A stretch of DNA of 22,542 nt from a virus, in IMG/VR virus record IMGVR_UViG_3300009164_000384, positions 1 to 22,542 of that record, one strand, 5' to 3'. Below are positions 15,439-22,542 of the stretch, one piece after another (position 1 is the stretch's first letter; the number at the start of each line of letters is the position of its first letter). The position numbers and the translations under genes are program-made. Below the pieces are notes generated by a model that was not told the DNA's origin, did no database searches, and saw nothing but the letters and a program-made list of their open reading frames with translations.

Positions 15439-15801
15439 TTACTCCTGTGTAGGCATTGTAAATTCTTGCCAACTAGTAGTTGATTCATCCCACTGATACA
15501 TTTTACCATCTGTGGGTTGCGGTTGAGGTGCTTGCCAAAGGCAAGTTTCCTCATCTAGTACCCAACTTGCATAAGGTTTTGGCGGAATAAATGCATCACG
15601 TTGAGCATCATAAGTATAACCAATACCTGCGTAATTTTTTCTGAGCGGTGTAGCGCCCTGAGAATGCTTACCGCCCTGTGTATTATAACTGGTTTGAATC
15701 CACGTTTGTGGATCGCCCCAGTTTCCAGTATTAAGTGTTTCTTGATCAATTACAATAACTTGCGTTACCACGCCAGCTTCAACTTTTGCAAAATGTGCCA
15801 T
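15439..15801 (-). CDS. Small tail protein of cyanophage-like type, 120 aa
   Basis: The protein reads MAHFAKVEAGVVTQVIVID at the start, then NYAGIGYTYDAQRDAFIPP, SWVLDEETCLWQAP and GKMYQWDESTTSWQE. This arrangement is characteristic of a small conserved protein found near tail fibre genes in T4-like cyanophages and other aquatic phages, where it is of unknown function. It has no membrane segment or signal. Trp and Tyr are frequent, which would suit surface contacts in a virion. It is followed after 3 bases by the large adhesin gene, and it has an AGGA ribosome site. The family is recognised by pattern; the role is not known. Confidence 0.78.
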   Translation of the reverse strand: MAHFAKVEAGVVTQVIVIDQETLNTGNWGDPQTWIQTSYNTQGGKHSQGATPLRKNYAGIGYTYDAQRDAFIPPKPYASWVLDEETCLWQAPQPQPTDGKMYQWDESTTSWQEFTMPTQE

Positions 15802-15814
15802 TTTAAATTTCCTA

Positions 15815-16681
15815 TTAAAAGGTTACAGAACCGGAACTAGTCCAGATATAAATCTGATAACCACCAATATAACGAATTTGTGGATTGCCTGTGGTACTGA
15901 CTGGAGGCGCTAAGTTTTGTGGATAACGAATGATAACTATACCACTACCGCCATTGCCACCAGTTCCTCCTTGTGTTCCATTATCACCACCACCACCACC
16001 ACCACCACCTGTGTTTGCTAGACCATTATTAGCAGTTGTATTAGATGTTGTTCCGTTGCCACCACCAGCAGCACCTAAACCACCTGACCATCCAGTTGAA
16101 TAAGTTGTACCACCGCCACCACCACCTCCAGCATATTGAATTGGTAAGCCAGAAATAGAAGAAACAATACCTGTACCACCATTACCAGCAGTTGCTGTTG
16201 TAACTACAGTGCCGACGCTACCGGACCCACCACCGCCTCCACCAGCGGTAGTTGTACCAAGGGTTGTGCCACCAGCTGCCCCGTTAAATCCTTGTCCAGA
16301 AATGCCTGAACCCCCTGAGCCATTTTGATAAGCCCCGCCACCACCACTTCCACCAGTTCCGCCTGAAGAACCAAAACCTGCACCATAACCACCACCAGTT
16401 GTAATGATTGAACTAAATACAGAGTTAGATCCTTGCACCCCATTAGCACCTGTACCAGCAACACCACCAGAACCACCAGCACCAATAATTATAGTTAAAG
16501 ATGTACCTGTGGTAACAGCAAAACCAGCGGCCTGTAATAAACCACCTGCACCACCACCACCTGCAGTTCTTGCACCACCACCGCCACCGCCAGCTACTAC
16601 CAAATACTCAATAGTTGCAGTCTTTTGATCCCGCATAGGATTAAAGTTTGTGCTTAAAAAACCTCCTAAATATTGACTCAT
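15815..16681 (-). CDS. Glycine-rich tail adhesin, 288 aa
   Basis: A short N-terminal stub (SQYLGGFLSTNFNPMRDQK) leads into TIEYLVVAGGGGGG and about 200 residues of glycine-rich sequence with interspersed aromatic and Asn/Thr loops, closed by GGSGIVIIRYPQN. The C-terminal 40 residues (VSTTGNPQIRYIGGYQIYIW, then SSGSVTF) form a closing module shared with the two other glycine-rich proteins encoded upstream. This suggests a common architecture of attachment stub, polyglycine sandwich and end cap. Likely function is receptor recognition at a fibre tip. It has a TAAGGA ribosome site. Confidence 0.82.
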   Translation of the reverse strand: MSQYLGGFLSTNFNPMRDQKTATIEYLVVAGGGGGGARTAGGGGAGGLLQAAGFAVTTGTSLTIIIGAGGSGGVAGTGANGVQGSNSVFSSIITTGGGYGAGFGSSGGTGGSGGGGAYQNGSGGSGISGQGFNGAAGGTTLGTTTAGGGGGGSGSVGTVVTTATAGNGGTGIVSSISGLPIQYAGGGGGGGTTYSTGWSGGLGAAGGGNGTTSNTTANNGLANTGGGGGGGGDNGTQGGTGGNGGSGIVIIRYPQNLAPPVSTTGNPQIRYIGGYQIYIWTSSGSVTF

Positions 16682-16691
16682 CTTAAAATCC

Positions 16692-18881
16692 TTAGAAGGT
16701 TATTGTGCCGCTACCCGTGTATGTGTACACACGGTTTTTGTATCCTAAGCCGGTTGCAAATGGACTGGCTTGGTTCCATGCTGGGGTGCCTGTCACTGTC
16801 GTTGTATAAGCATTCACGGAGCCATCTGCCAAATAAGCACCCGACACCGTGTTAAGCAAACACTGGGTATTAGTGATAGCCGTTAACGGTGCGGTAGGCG
16901 TTATAAAATTTGATGTATAAACAGCAGTGCCTTTTACAACACGAAAATTTGAAATATAACCATTTAACGAACTTGATCCTACACCGTTTGTATCAGCACC
17001 TATCAATGGTCTATTAGAAGAATTAGTATAATTAGTAGTGTCTACATATGTTGACCCAACTTGGGATCCGTTTAAAAACATTTTTGTGCTTGTTCCGGAT
17101 CTTGCTACAGCAATTTGATACCAAGTGTTTGCAGAAAGGCTTGGACCGCTAATTCTTGCGTTGCCAGTTACATAATATTCTAAAACAGAGCCATTCCAAT
17201 ATATAACTGGAGTATCTGCCGATGAAGCCCCACTAGGTCTCCCGTCATAAAAAAACTTAGCGCCGCTTACTGAATTCAAATAAACAAAAAATTCAATTGT
17301 AAAATCGCCAGTGCCAAAAGCAAATCCGGATTGATTATTGTAATTAAGAGCGGATGACCCATTAAAGTAAATACTCCCCGACCCGCTGGTGCTAACCACA
17401 GGGCTACCGGTGGTTGCGGCTGCACCAGCATAGATATCTGGGTAACTTAGGATAACAATGCCGCTACCACCTGCACCGCCAGCACCGCTACCGCCTGCTC
17501 CACCACCGCCGCCACCGCCAGTATTTGTACTGCCAGCAGTTCCTGCTGCACTTGCAACGCTGGCACCTGCTCCACCACCACCTACTCCACCTGTACCAGG
17601 TGTACTTGTATTAGGATAGGTGCCACCACCACCTCCACCAGCATACACAGTAGCAGTACCACTAATTACGCTAGCAATACCAGCACCACCATTACCAGCA
17701 ATATTAATTATTGGAGCATTAAGTCCCTGAGTACCAGCACCGCCGCCGCCACCAGCTTGACCGCCACTACCGCCACCTAAACCATTGCCACCAGTATTGC
17801 CTTGACCGGCAGTACCTTGACCACCTATAGTTGTAGCACCAGCGCTACCAGCAGGCGCAGCACCGCCGCCGCCTCCAGTACCACCACTACCCCCGGCAGT
17901 ATTATTGCCGCCACCATAACCGCCGCCTGTGGCAATAATATTACCAAACGCACTATTAACACCAACAGTGCCATTACCACCAGTACCACCAGGACCACCA
18001 GTGCCCACAGTTACTGTATAAGAAGTGCCAGTAATAATGGGAACAGATCCTTGAAGTAATCCGCCACCGCCACCAGCACCACCACTATTATTTCCACCAC
18101 CCCCACCACCCGCAACTACTAGGTAGTCTACTGCTGGGGTTGGATTGACTGGGACAGTAAATGGTACGTTAGCAATCCCTGCGGATGTTGTAACGGAACC
18201 TGTGTTGGTAATGGATAATGAATTGCCAGAGTTGTCAATAATTGTTGCGCTTTGCAACGTCAACAACGCTGTGTTTGTGATTGCAGTTAACGGGGAAGTT
18301 GGCGGTGTAAAATTGCTTGTGTAAACAGCAGTGCCTTTGACAACCCTGAAATTAGAAATCAAACCAGGAAAATATCTAAATGCTGATGCGTATCTGGCCC
18401 CAATTGTAATTGGAGATGAAGAGCCGTTGTTTAACGTAGTGGCTGTGCCTCCTGCATTAACCAAATTGCCATTGACGTAACAATATAAATAACCGCCATT
18501 CCTCACATACGCAATATGATACCAAGTCCAAGGCGAGATTGTTGGGGAAAGACCGACATTGCCAACCAAATCGGTTTGAAAACGAAATACGCCTTCTTGA
18601 ATAGTCAAACAAGGGGCGTCGTTGCTCCCGCTTCGCATATCAAAAACAAATGTGTAGTCAGATGCAGTAACAGAAACAACCGATGGATTTACCCAACACT
18701 CAATTGTAAAATTGCCTGTACCAAGCCCAAGGGCGGTTGTTGAGGCAACGCTCAGGTATTGCGAAGATCCATTGAAAGATCCAATGTAAGAGGATAGTGG
18801 CAAAACGCCCAAGCCAGTGTTCCACGCCTTCTGCTGGACGCCCTGCAATTGTTGCTTTAAGGTAAAAATTCCTCTAGGCAT
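16692..18881 (-). CDS. Tail adhesin with two LamG-like domains flanking a glycine-rich core
   Basis: The 729-residue protein has a LamG/concanavalin-like domain at about 33-230 (GSFNGSSQYLSV, FTIECWVN, WYHIAYVRNG, YCYVNGNLV). A glycine-rich core follows at about 251-485 (VDYLVVAGGGGGG to GGSGIVILSYP). A second LamG-like domain lies at about 495-690 (GSIYFNGSSALNYN, DFTIEFFVYLN, WYQIAVARSG). The end cap is YTYTGSGTITF. Both lectin-like domains end in the same phrase ISNFRVVKGTAVYTSNF, so one probably arose from the other. The DNA of both LamG modules is poor in CTAG compared with neighbouring genes. Predicted role is glycan binding at the host surface; no catalytic residues are evident. Confidence 0.84.
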   Translation of the reverse strand: MPRGIFTLKQQLQGVQQKAWNTGLGVLPLSSYIGSFNGSSQYLSVASTTALGLGTGNFTIECWVNPSVVSVTASDYTFVFDMRSGSNDAPCLTIQEGVFRFQTDLVGNVGLSPTISPWTWYHIAYVRNGGYLYCYVNGNLVNAGGTATTLNNGSSSPITIGARYASAFRYFPGLISNFRVVKGTAVYTSNFTPPTSPLTAITNTALLTLQSATIIDNSGNSLSITNTGSVTTSAGIANVPFTVPVNPTPAVDYLVVAGGGGGGNNSGGAGGGGGLLQGSVPIITGTSYTVTVGTGGPGGTGGNGTVGVNSAFGNIIATGGGYGGGNNTAGGSGGTGGGGGAAPAGSAGATTIGGQGTAGQGNTGGNGLGGGSGGQAGGGGGAGTQGLNAPIINIAGNGGAGIASVISGTATVYAGGGGGGTYPNTSTPGTGGVGGGGAGASVASAAGTAGSTNTGGGGGGGAGGSGAGGAGGSGIVILSYPDIYAGAAATTGSPVVSTSGSGSIYFNGSSALNYNNQSGFAFGTGDFTIEFFVYLNSVSGAKFFYDGRPSGASSADTPVIYWNGSVLEYYVTGNARISGPSLSANTWYQIAVARSGTSTKMFLNGSQVGSTYVDTTNYTNSSNRPLIGADTNGVGSSSLNGYISNFRVVKGTAVYTSNFITPTAPLTAITNTQCLLNTVSGAYLADGSVNAYTTTVTGTPAWNQASPFATGLGYKNRVYTYTGSGTITF

Positions 18882-18889
18882 ATATCACC

Positions 18890-19753
18890 TTAAAAAGTTA
18901 TTGTGCCACTGGCCACAAACACATAAACGCGCCAGCTTCCTGCGACATAAGTTTGTGGGCTGCCAGTGGTTGATACGGCTAAGGCTAGATAACTTGGATA
19001 ACGGATGACTACAATGCCGCTGCCGCCTGCACTACCTGCGTAAACACCATTGCCAGCACCTCCGCCGCCTCCACCAGTATTTGCTGTTCCAGTAGTTCCA
19101 CTAACAAGACCATTGCTTATACCGCCATTGCCACCGCCGCCTGCCCCAAGTCCTACAGTTCCGCTAGTGGTCCAGGCAGCGCCACCACCACCACCTGCAT
19201 ACTGAACCGGTGTTCCTGTAATATTAGATACTATGCCAGTACCACCATTACCGCCGTTAGATGTATTACCCCCGCCGCCGGCGCTGCCAGCGCCACCACC
19301 ACCACCATTATAAGTGGTACTAGTTACTCCACCGCCGCTATTTCCTTGTCCTGCGGTGCCTGCAGCGCCTGAATAGTTTCCGGATCCACCGCCGCCGCTA
19401 CCTCCACTATTTGCACCGCCTACATCGCCGCCCCCGGCGCCGCCACCTATGGTTGTGATATTTCCAAAAACACTATTACCGCCATTAGTTGCTGATACAG
19501 AAGCATAAACACCTGCTGCACCACCATTTCCACCGGCACCGATAGTAACAGTGATACTTGAACCAATAGTAATAGGATAACCGGAACCGGTTAATAATCC
19601 TCCAGCCCCGCCACCTTGCCCTCTCGCTCCGGCTGCGGTACCAGATCCGCCACCACCACCAGCAACTACTAAATACTCTACTGTGGTTACCGGACCGTTT
19701 AGACCAGTTACCTGACCGTTAGATAAAAAATTGCCACTATACTTAATGGACAT
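18890..19753 (-). CDS. Glycine-rich tail adhesin, 287 aa
   Basis: The plan is the same as in the 288-residue paralogue encoded downstream: stub MSIKYSGNFLSNGQVTG, entry strand TTVEYLVVAGGGGGS, about 200 residues of glycine-rich repeats, exit strand GGSGIVVIRYPSY, and end cap AVSTTGSPQTYVAGSWRVYV to SGTITF. The loops between glycine runs differ from those of the paralogues, as expected for receptor-specific variation. The ribosome site is AGGGG. The neighbours are other adhesins and a small structural protein. Confidence 0.82.
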   Translation of the reverse strand: MSIKYSGNFLSNGQVTGLNGPVTTVEYLVVAGGGGGSGTAAGARGQGGGAGGLLTGSGYPITIGSSITVTIGAGGNGGAAGVYASVSATNGGNSVFGNITTIGGGAGGGDVGGANSGGSGGGGSGNYSGAAGTAGQGNSGGGVTSTTYNGGGGGAGSAGGGGNTSNGGNGGTGIVSNITGTPVQYAGGGGGAAWTTSGTVGLGAGGGGNGGISNGLVSGTTGTANTGGGGGGAGNGVYAGSAGGSGIVVIRYPSYLALAVSTTGSPQTYVAGSWRVYVFVASGTITF

Positions 19754-19764
19754 AATAGCCCCTA

Positions 19765-20136
19765 TTAAGTAATAGACTCGTAAGTAGCCACTAATTCTAG
19801 TCCGTTTGCTACACCGCTAGTAACTACCACACTTTGTGCATCGTTAACGTAAAAGCTAGTAGTTTTATCTACGATGATTAACGAGGCATTTACTGGAACA
19901 GATACTTGATAGCATAGTCTATATGCTGTTCCACTGCCGGCAGTACCACTATTTATACTCACAGTAATTGCAGCAGCAATACTGCCCACATTAGTAGCAG
20001 TAATACTGTCGATTTTATTTACCACGTTAGTGGTGGGCGTTAAACCTGTCCATGTAGTAGCACTGGTAGTGCTAGGAATAAGATAAACTGTATTACCACG
20101 AATATCGGTTACGCCTACTATATTTGGTGTTGCCAT
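19765..20136 (-). CDS. Small virion structural protein, 123 aa
   Basis: The sequence MATPNIVGVTDIRGNTVYLI followed by beta-strand-rich text (NKIDSITATNVGSIAAAITV, YRLCYQVSVPVNASLIIVDK, YVNDAQSVVVTSG, LELVATYESIT) matches the pattern of a small conserved beta-sandwich protein frequent among T4-like aquatic phages. It is usually annotated as a virion structural protein. There are no signal or membrane segments. It has a TAAGGA ribosome site, 8 bases between stop and the following gene, and it lies directly after the long fibre and its small companion. The exact position in the virion is unknown. Confidence 0.77.
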   Translation of the reverse strand: MATPNIVGVTDIRGNTVYLIPSTTSATTWTGLTPTTNVVNKIDSITATNVGSIAAAITVSINSGTAGSGTAYRLCYQVSVPVNASLIIVDKTTSFYVNDAQSVVVTSGVANGLELVATYESIT

Positions 20137-20145
20137 TGTTTATCC

Positions 20146-20415
20146 TTAAAATCCAAAAATCATTGACATAGCAATAGCTTTACCAGTTGACGCATAACTT
20201 GGAGTTGTCCAAGTTGGTGCGCTACTACCATTTGATTGTAAAAATTGTCCGCTAGTTCCCGCTGCAGTAAAACTGGTAGTATTTGCTGCGGTTTGATAGG
20301 GAATCTGTCCTGCTAAACCGCCAGTTAACCCTGCTATAGAACCTAACAAGGTATCACCAGTTTGTAGCTCTTGAATTTGTGACCCATTAATAACTAATGA
20401 ATACCTTGTAGCCAT
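20146..20415 (-). CDS. Small tail fibre module protein, 89 aa
   Basis: The protein begins MATRYSLVINGSQIQELQTG and contains LAGQIPYQTAANTTSFTAAG followed by TSGQFLQSNGSSAPTWTTPS, a short repeat module found inside many phage fibres and also represented in the N-terminal part of the S74 fibre near 4.4 kb. Here it stands alone with a hydrophobic end (GKAIAMSMIFGF). It may be a fibre connector or a remnant of a larger fibre now split into separate genes. The ribosome site is AAGGA and the ATG is unambiguous. Confidence 0.75.
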   Translation of the reverse strand: MATRYSLVINGSQIQELQTGDTLLGSIAGLTGGLAGQIPYQTAANTTSFTAAGTSGQFLQSNGSSAPTWTTPSYASTGKAIAMSMIFGF

Positions 20416-20424
20416 TTTTGTTCC

Positions 20425-22542
20425 TTATCCAGTAATATAAATACTAGTTGATACACCTAAATTACTTAACACGGTAAAATAACCTTGTGCTACTGAAATA
20501 GCTGTGGTTAATCCGGTATTTAATAATATGGGTAGTGTGTTTAAATTATATCTGCTTGCAGGACCCATTTCGATCCACTGCGAACTATCTACGTCTGTGT
20601 AGTAAGTATACTCAATACCATTTGTGGTATTAATCCACTTATTACCACTGCTAGGACTACTAGGTGCAGTTGCACCTATAGAAGTAACCGAACCGCTACT
20701 GCCTACAGTAAATGCAATTGTTTCTACCAAGTCACCAGCACTAGCTGCACTGGCTAGTGTAATACTAGTACCGTTTGTAGCAGTATAATCACCAGCATTA
20801 AGCAATACACCATTTACATAAACTTGAATATAGTTTACTGTGTAAGTAACAGTAAATACTGTTTGACTAGCAGTTGCAGTAAAACTTGTGCGAGTATAAG
20901 AGTTAAATCCTCCACCACTACCGCCACTGCCACCAGTACCAGTACTAGCACTAGTAATTCTACCTTTGCTATCTACTGTAATATTAGCGTTGGTATAACT
21001 GCCTGCAGTTACACCGCTAGCAGCTAATGTAAGAGCTGTTGAACTACCAGTAGTACCACTTCCGGTAACATCGCCAGTAAATGTAAGCGACCCACTAGGA
21101 ATACTTACACTGCTTGTACTGACTGCAGTAATTAAACCTTTAGCATTAACAGTAATAACTGGAATTGCACTGCTGCTACCAAAACTGCCCACATTAGTAT
21201 TTACAGTAGCTAGTGTAGCCGTAATAGCAGTAGTACCACTACCAGTAATATCACCAGTTATGGAGATACTTTGATTGCCAGTAATATATGTACTAGTATC
21301 TAGTGACCAGGTATCAGCTGCTGTTTTCTTTAAAAATCCACTAGTTCCAGCTAATGCAGCAATTGCTGTTAAGTCGGCATCTAGTGGTTGTTTACCAGCC
21401 AGTGATGTAGTAATAGTAGTAGAAAAACTAGCATCGTTACCCAAAGCAGTGGCTAATTCTTGTAGGGTATCCAATACTGCTGGGGCACTACCAACTAAAT
21501 TACTAATTGCTGTAGTAACATAAGTTTGCGTAGCGTAGCTATTAGGATTAGTACTATTATAAGGTGTATATCCAAGTGCAGTAGTAACTTGTGAACTAGT
21601 AATGCTAGTTAAATATCCTGGCCCATTAGTAAGCTGATTTAAGTTAGTTAAATTACCTGCATGCCAAATAATATTACTATTGACTTTAACACCATTATCA
21701 CTTGGTGCACTAAGTACAATAATATCATCAGTGTCATTTGTTACTGCAATGGTTAAGGTTTGCGCTTCACCAACAGCCGTTAGTTTAATACTTGCTGTAT
21801 CACCGCTACCGCCAAATGCATTATCAGGAAACTTAATACCATTAGTAGCACCAGCAGCTACTACTACCTGTCCAGTAAATGTAGCACCAGTAAGATTAGC
21901 TGGAGTATACCCAAGTGCAGTAGTAACTTGTGAACTTGTAATGTTAGTTAAGTATCCGCTAGGATTAGTAGCATTATAAGGTGTAAATCCAAGTGCGGTA
22001 GTAACTTGTGAACTTGTAATGCCTGTTAAGTATCCACTGGGATTAGTAGCATTATAAGGTGTAAATCCCAGCGCAGTAGTAATCTGTGAACTAGTAATAC
22101 TGCTTAAGTATCCGTTTGGATTAGTAGCATTATAAGGTGTAAATCCCAGCGCAGTAGTAATTTGACCACTAGTAATACCGGTTAAATAAGTATTAGTATC
22201 CAGTGTCCAAGTATCTGCCGCAGTTTTCTTTAAGAATCCGCTACTGCCGCTTAATGCAGCAATTGCAGTTAAATCAGCGTCAAGTGGTTGTTTACCTGCT
22301 AATGCAGTAGTAATTGTAGCAGCATAATTAGCATCATTGCCTAATGCTGCTGAAAGTTCTTGTAATGTATCTAGAGCGGCAGGAGCAGCACCTACTATAT
22401 TGCTAATAGCTGTAGTAACGTAACTTTGTGTAGCGTAGTTACTGGAATTAGTAGCACCATTATAGGGAGTATAACCTAGTGCAGTAATAACTTGCGTACC
22501 AGTAATACTGCTTAAATATCCAGCAGGATTAGTAGCATTATA
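20425..22542 (-). CDS. Long repeat-rich tail fibre, C-terminal 705 residues (gene continues beyond the right edge)
   Basis: The frame is open without interruption from the window edge to TAA at 20425. No ATG or other convincing start occurs inside, and the TTG at 21472-21474 is an internal leucine in AVLDTLQELATALGND. The visible protein has repeated modules of the form ITSSQVTTALGYTPYNATNP in a 26-residue period. It also carries duplicated blocks with YATQTYVTTAISN, LDTLQEL and KQPLDADLTAIAAL, SGFLKKTAADTW. A C-terminal fibre domain contains NYIQVYVNGVLLNAGDYTAT, and the end is SPSSGNKWINTT plus a beta-rich cap. Repeats of this kind build long trimeric shafts in phage fibres. It is the first gene of the visible operon and probably its largest. 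Confidence 0.88.
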   Translation of the reverse strand, partial: YNATNPAGYLSSITGTQVITALGYTPYNGATNSSNYATQSYVTTAISNIVGAAPAALDTLQELSAALGNDANYAATITTALAGKQPLDADLTAIAALSGSSGFLKKTAADTWTLDTNTYLTGITSGQITTALGFTPYNATNPNGYLSSITSSQITTALGFTPYNATNPSGYLTGITSSQVTTALGFTPYNATNPSGYLTNITSSQVTTALGYTPANLTGATFTGQVVVAAGATNGIKFPDNAFGGSGDTASIKLTAVGEAQTLTIAVTNDTDDIIVLSAPSDNGVKVNSNIIWHAGNLTNLNQLTNGPGYLTSITSSQVTTALGYTPYNSTNPNSYATQTYVTTAISNLVGSAPAVLDTLQELATALGNDASFSTTITTSLAGKQPLDADLTAIAALAGTSGFLKKTAADTWSLDTSTYITGNQSISITGDITGSGTTAITATLATVNTNVGSFGSSSAIPVITVNAKGLITAVSTSSVSIPSGSLTFTGDVTGSGTTGSSTALTLAASGVTAGSYTNANITVDSKGRITSASTGTGGSGGSGGGFNSYTRTSFTATASQTVFTVTYTVNYIQVYVNGVLLNAGDYTATNGTSITLASAASAGDLVETIAFTVGSSGSVTSIGATAPSSPSSGNKWINTTNGIEYTYYTDVDSSQWIEMGPASRYNLNTLPILLNTGLTTAISVAQGYFTVLSNLGVSTSIYITG
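21240..22443 (-). repeat. 900-bp super-repeat in the long fibre gene
   Basis: Sequence from about 21280 to 21540 is repeated with point differences at about 22180 to 22440, an offset of exactly 900 bases (300 codons). Both copies encode the set YATQ.YVTTAISN, LDTLQEL, ALGNDA, AGKQPLDADLTAIAAL and GFLKKTAADTW. The stretch between them holds shorter 78-base repeats and one unique segment. Confidence 0.85.
21930..22195 (-). repeat. Tandem 78-bp repeats in the long fibre gene
   Basis: The motif GGATTAGTAGC on the + strand recurs at 21962, 22040 and 22118, a period of 78 bases or 26 codons. Each unit encodes GYLTxITSSQVTTALGFTPYNATNP with small changes. Further isolated copies occur near 21540 and at the right edge. 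The repeats are coding and in frame. Confidence 0.88.

Noticed and set aside
3249-19753. Diversity-generating retroelement acting on the adhesins
   Set aside because: I found no reverse transcriptase and no paired template/variable repeat with adenine-specific differences inside the window.
20425-21474. A complete fibre gene starting at TTG 21472-21474
   Set aside because: The frame continues open to the right edge with repeat units of the same fibre, so the gene is partial and this is an internal leucine.
21930-22195. CRISPR-like regular spacing
   Set aside because: The 78-base period is fully in frame, has no unique spacers between conserved repeats, and encodes a known fibre repeat pattern.

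Overview
The window is a 22.5 kb piece of a tailed double-stranded DNA phage genome (Caudoviricetes). Its adhesin repertoire resembles that of marine and freshwater metagenomic phages: peptidase S74 fibres, glycine-rich adhesins, LamG/SPRY modules and small cyanophage-like tail proteins. An inner-membrane/outer-membrane spanin pair implies a Gram-negative host. The exact host cannot be read from the sequence; the lysin type recalls phages of beta- and gammaproteobacteria, which is only an inference.

Layout. On the + strand, 1-889 carries the C-terminal end of an adenosylcobalamin-dependent (class II) ribonucleotide reductase and a 63-residue hypothetical protein. A strong bidirectional hairpin terminator (894-931) separates this from everything else. 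From there to the right edge all genes lie on the - strand in one almost gapless leftward operon. In transcription order it holds: a very long repeat-rich tail fibre that enters from beyond the right edge; two small structural proteins; four glycine-rich adhesins, two of them carrying LamG or LamG plus SPRY lectin-like modules, with two small tail proteins among them; two S74 fibres built of YadA-head-like repeats; a 70-residue hypothetical protein; a collagen-like S74 fibre; a fifth glycine-rich adhesin; a tail assembly chaperone-like protein; a 2-oxoglutarate/Fe(II) oxygenase; a fourth S74 fibre; a lysis cassette (i-spanin, o-spanin, holin-like membrane protein, SLT lysin); and finally phoH.

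Working together. Fibres and adhesins would form a multi-receptor host-recognition apparatus. The S74 domains would trimerise and self-cleave, the chaperone-like protein would help assembly, and the oxygenase may modify a fibre. The lysis genes would then take down inner membrane, peptidoglycan and outer membrane. Many neighbours are joined by ATGA or TAATG overlaps, which suggests coupled translation.

Most notable points. The lysin catalytic domain has no usable start of its own. It is open in the -1 frame relative to the upstream holin-like gene, and a canonical C CCA AAG slippery heptamer sits exactly at the family-expected joint, so either programmed -1 frameshifting makes a 318-residue holin/signal/lysin fusion or the assembly has a one-base error there. 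A prolyl-hydroxylase-like oxygenase lies two genes from a Gly-Pro-Thr collagen fibre. One S74 fibre sits in a 2.15 kb tract with no CTAG, in a genome where CTAG is otherwise frequent, which points to module import.
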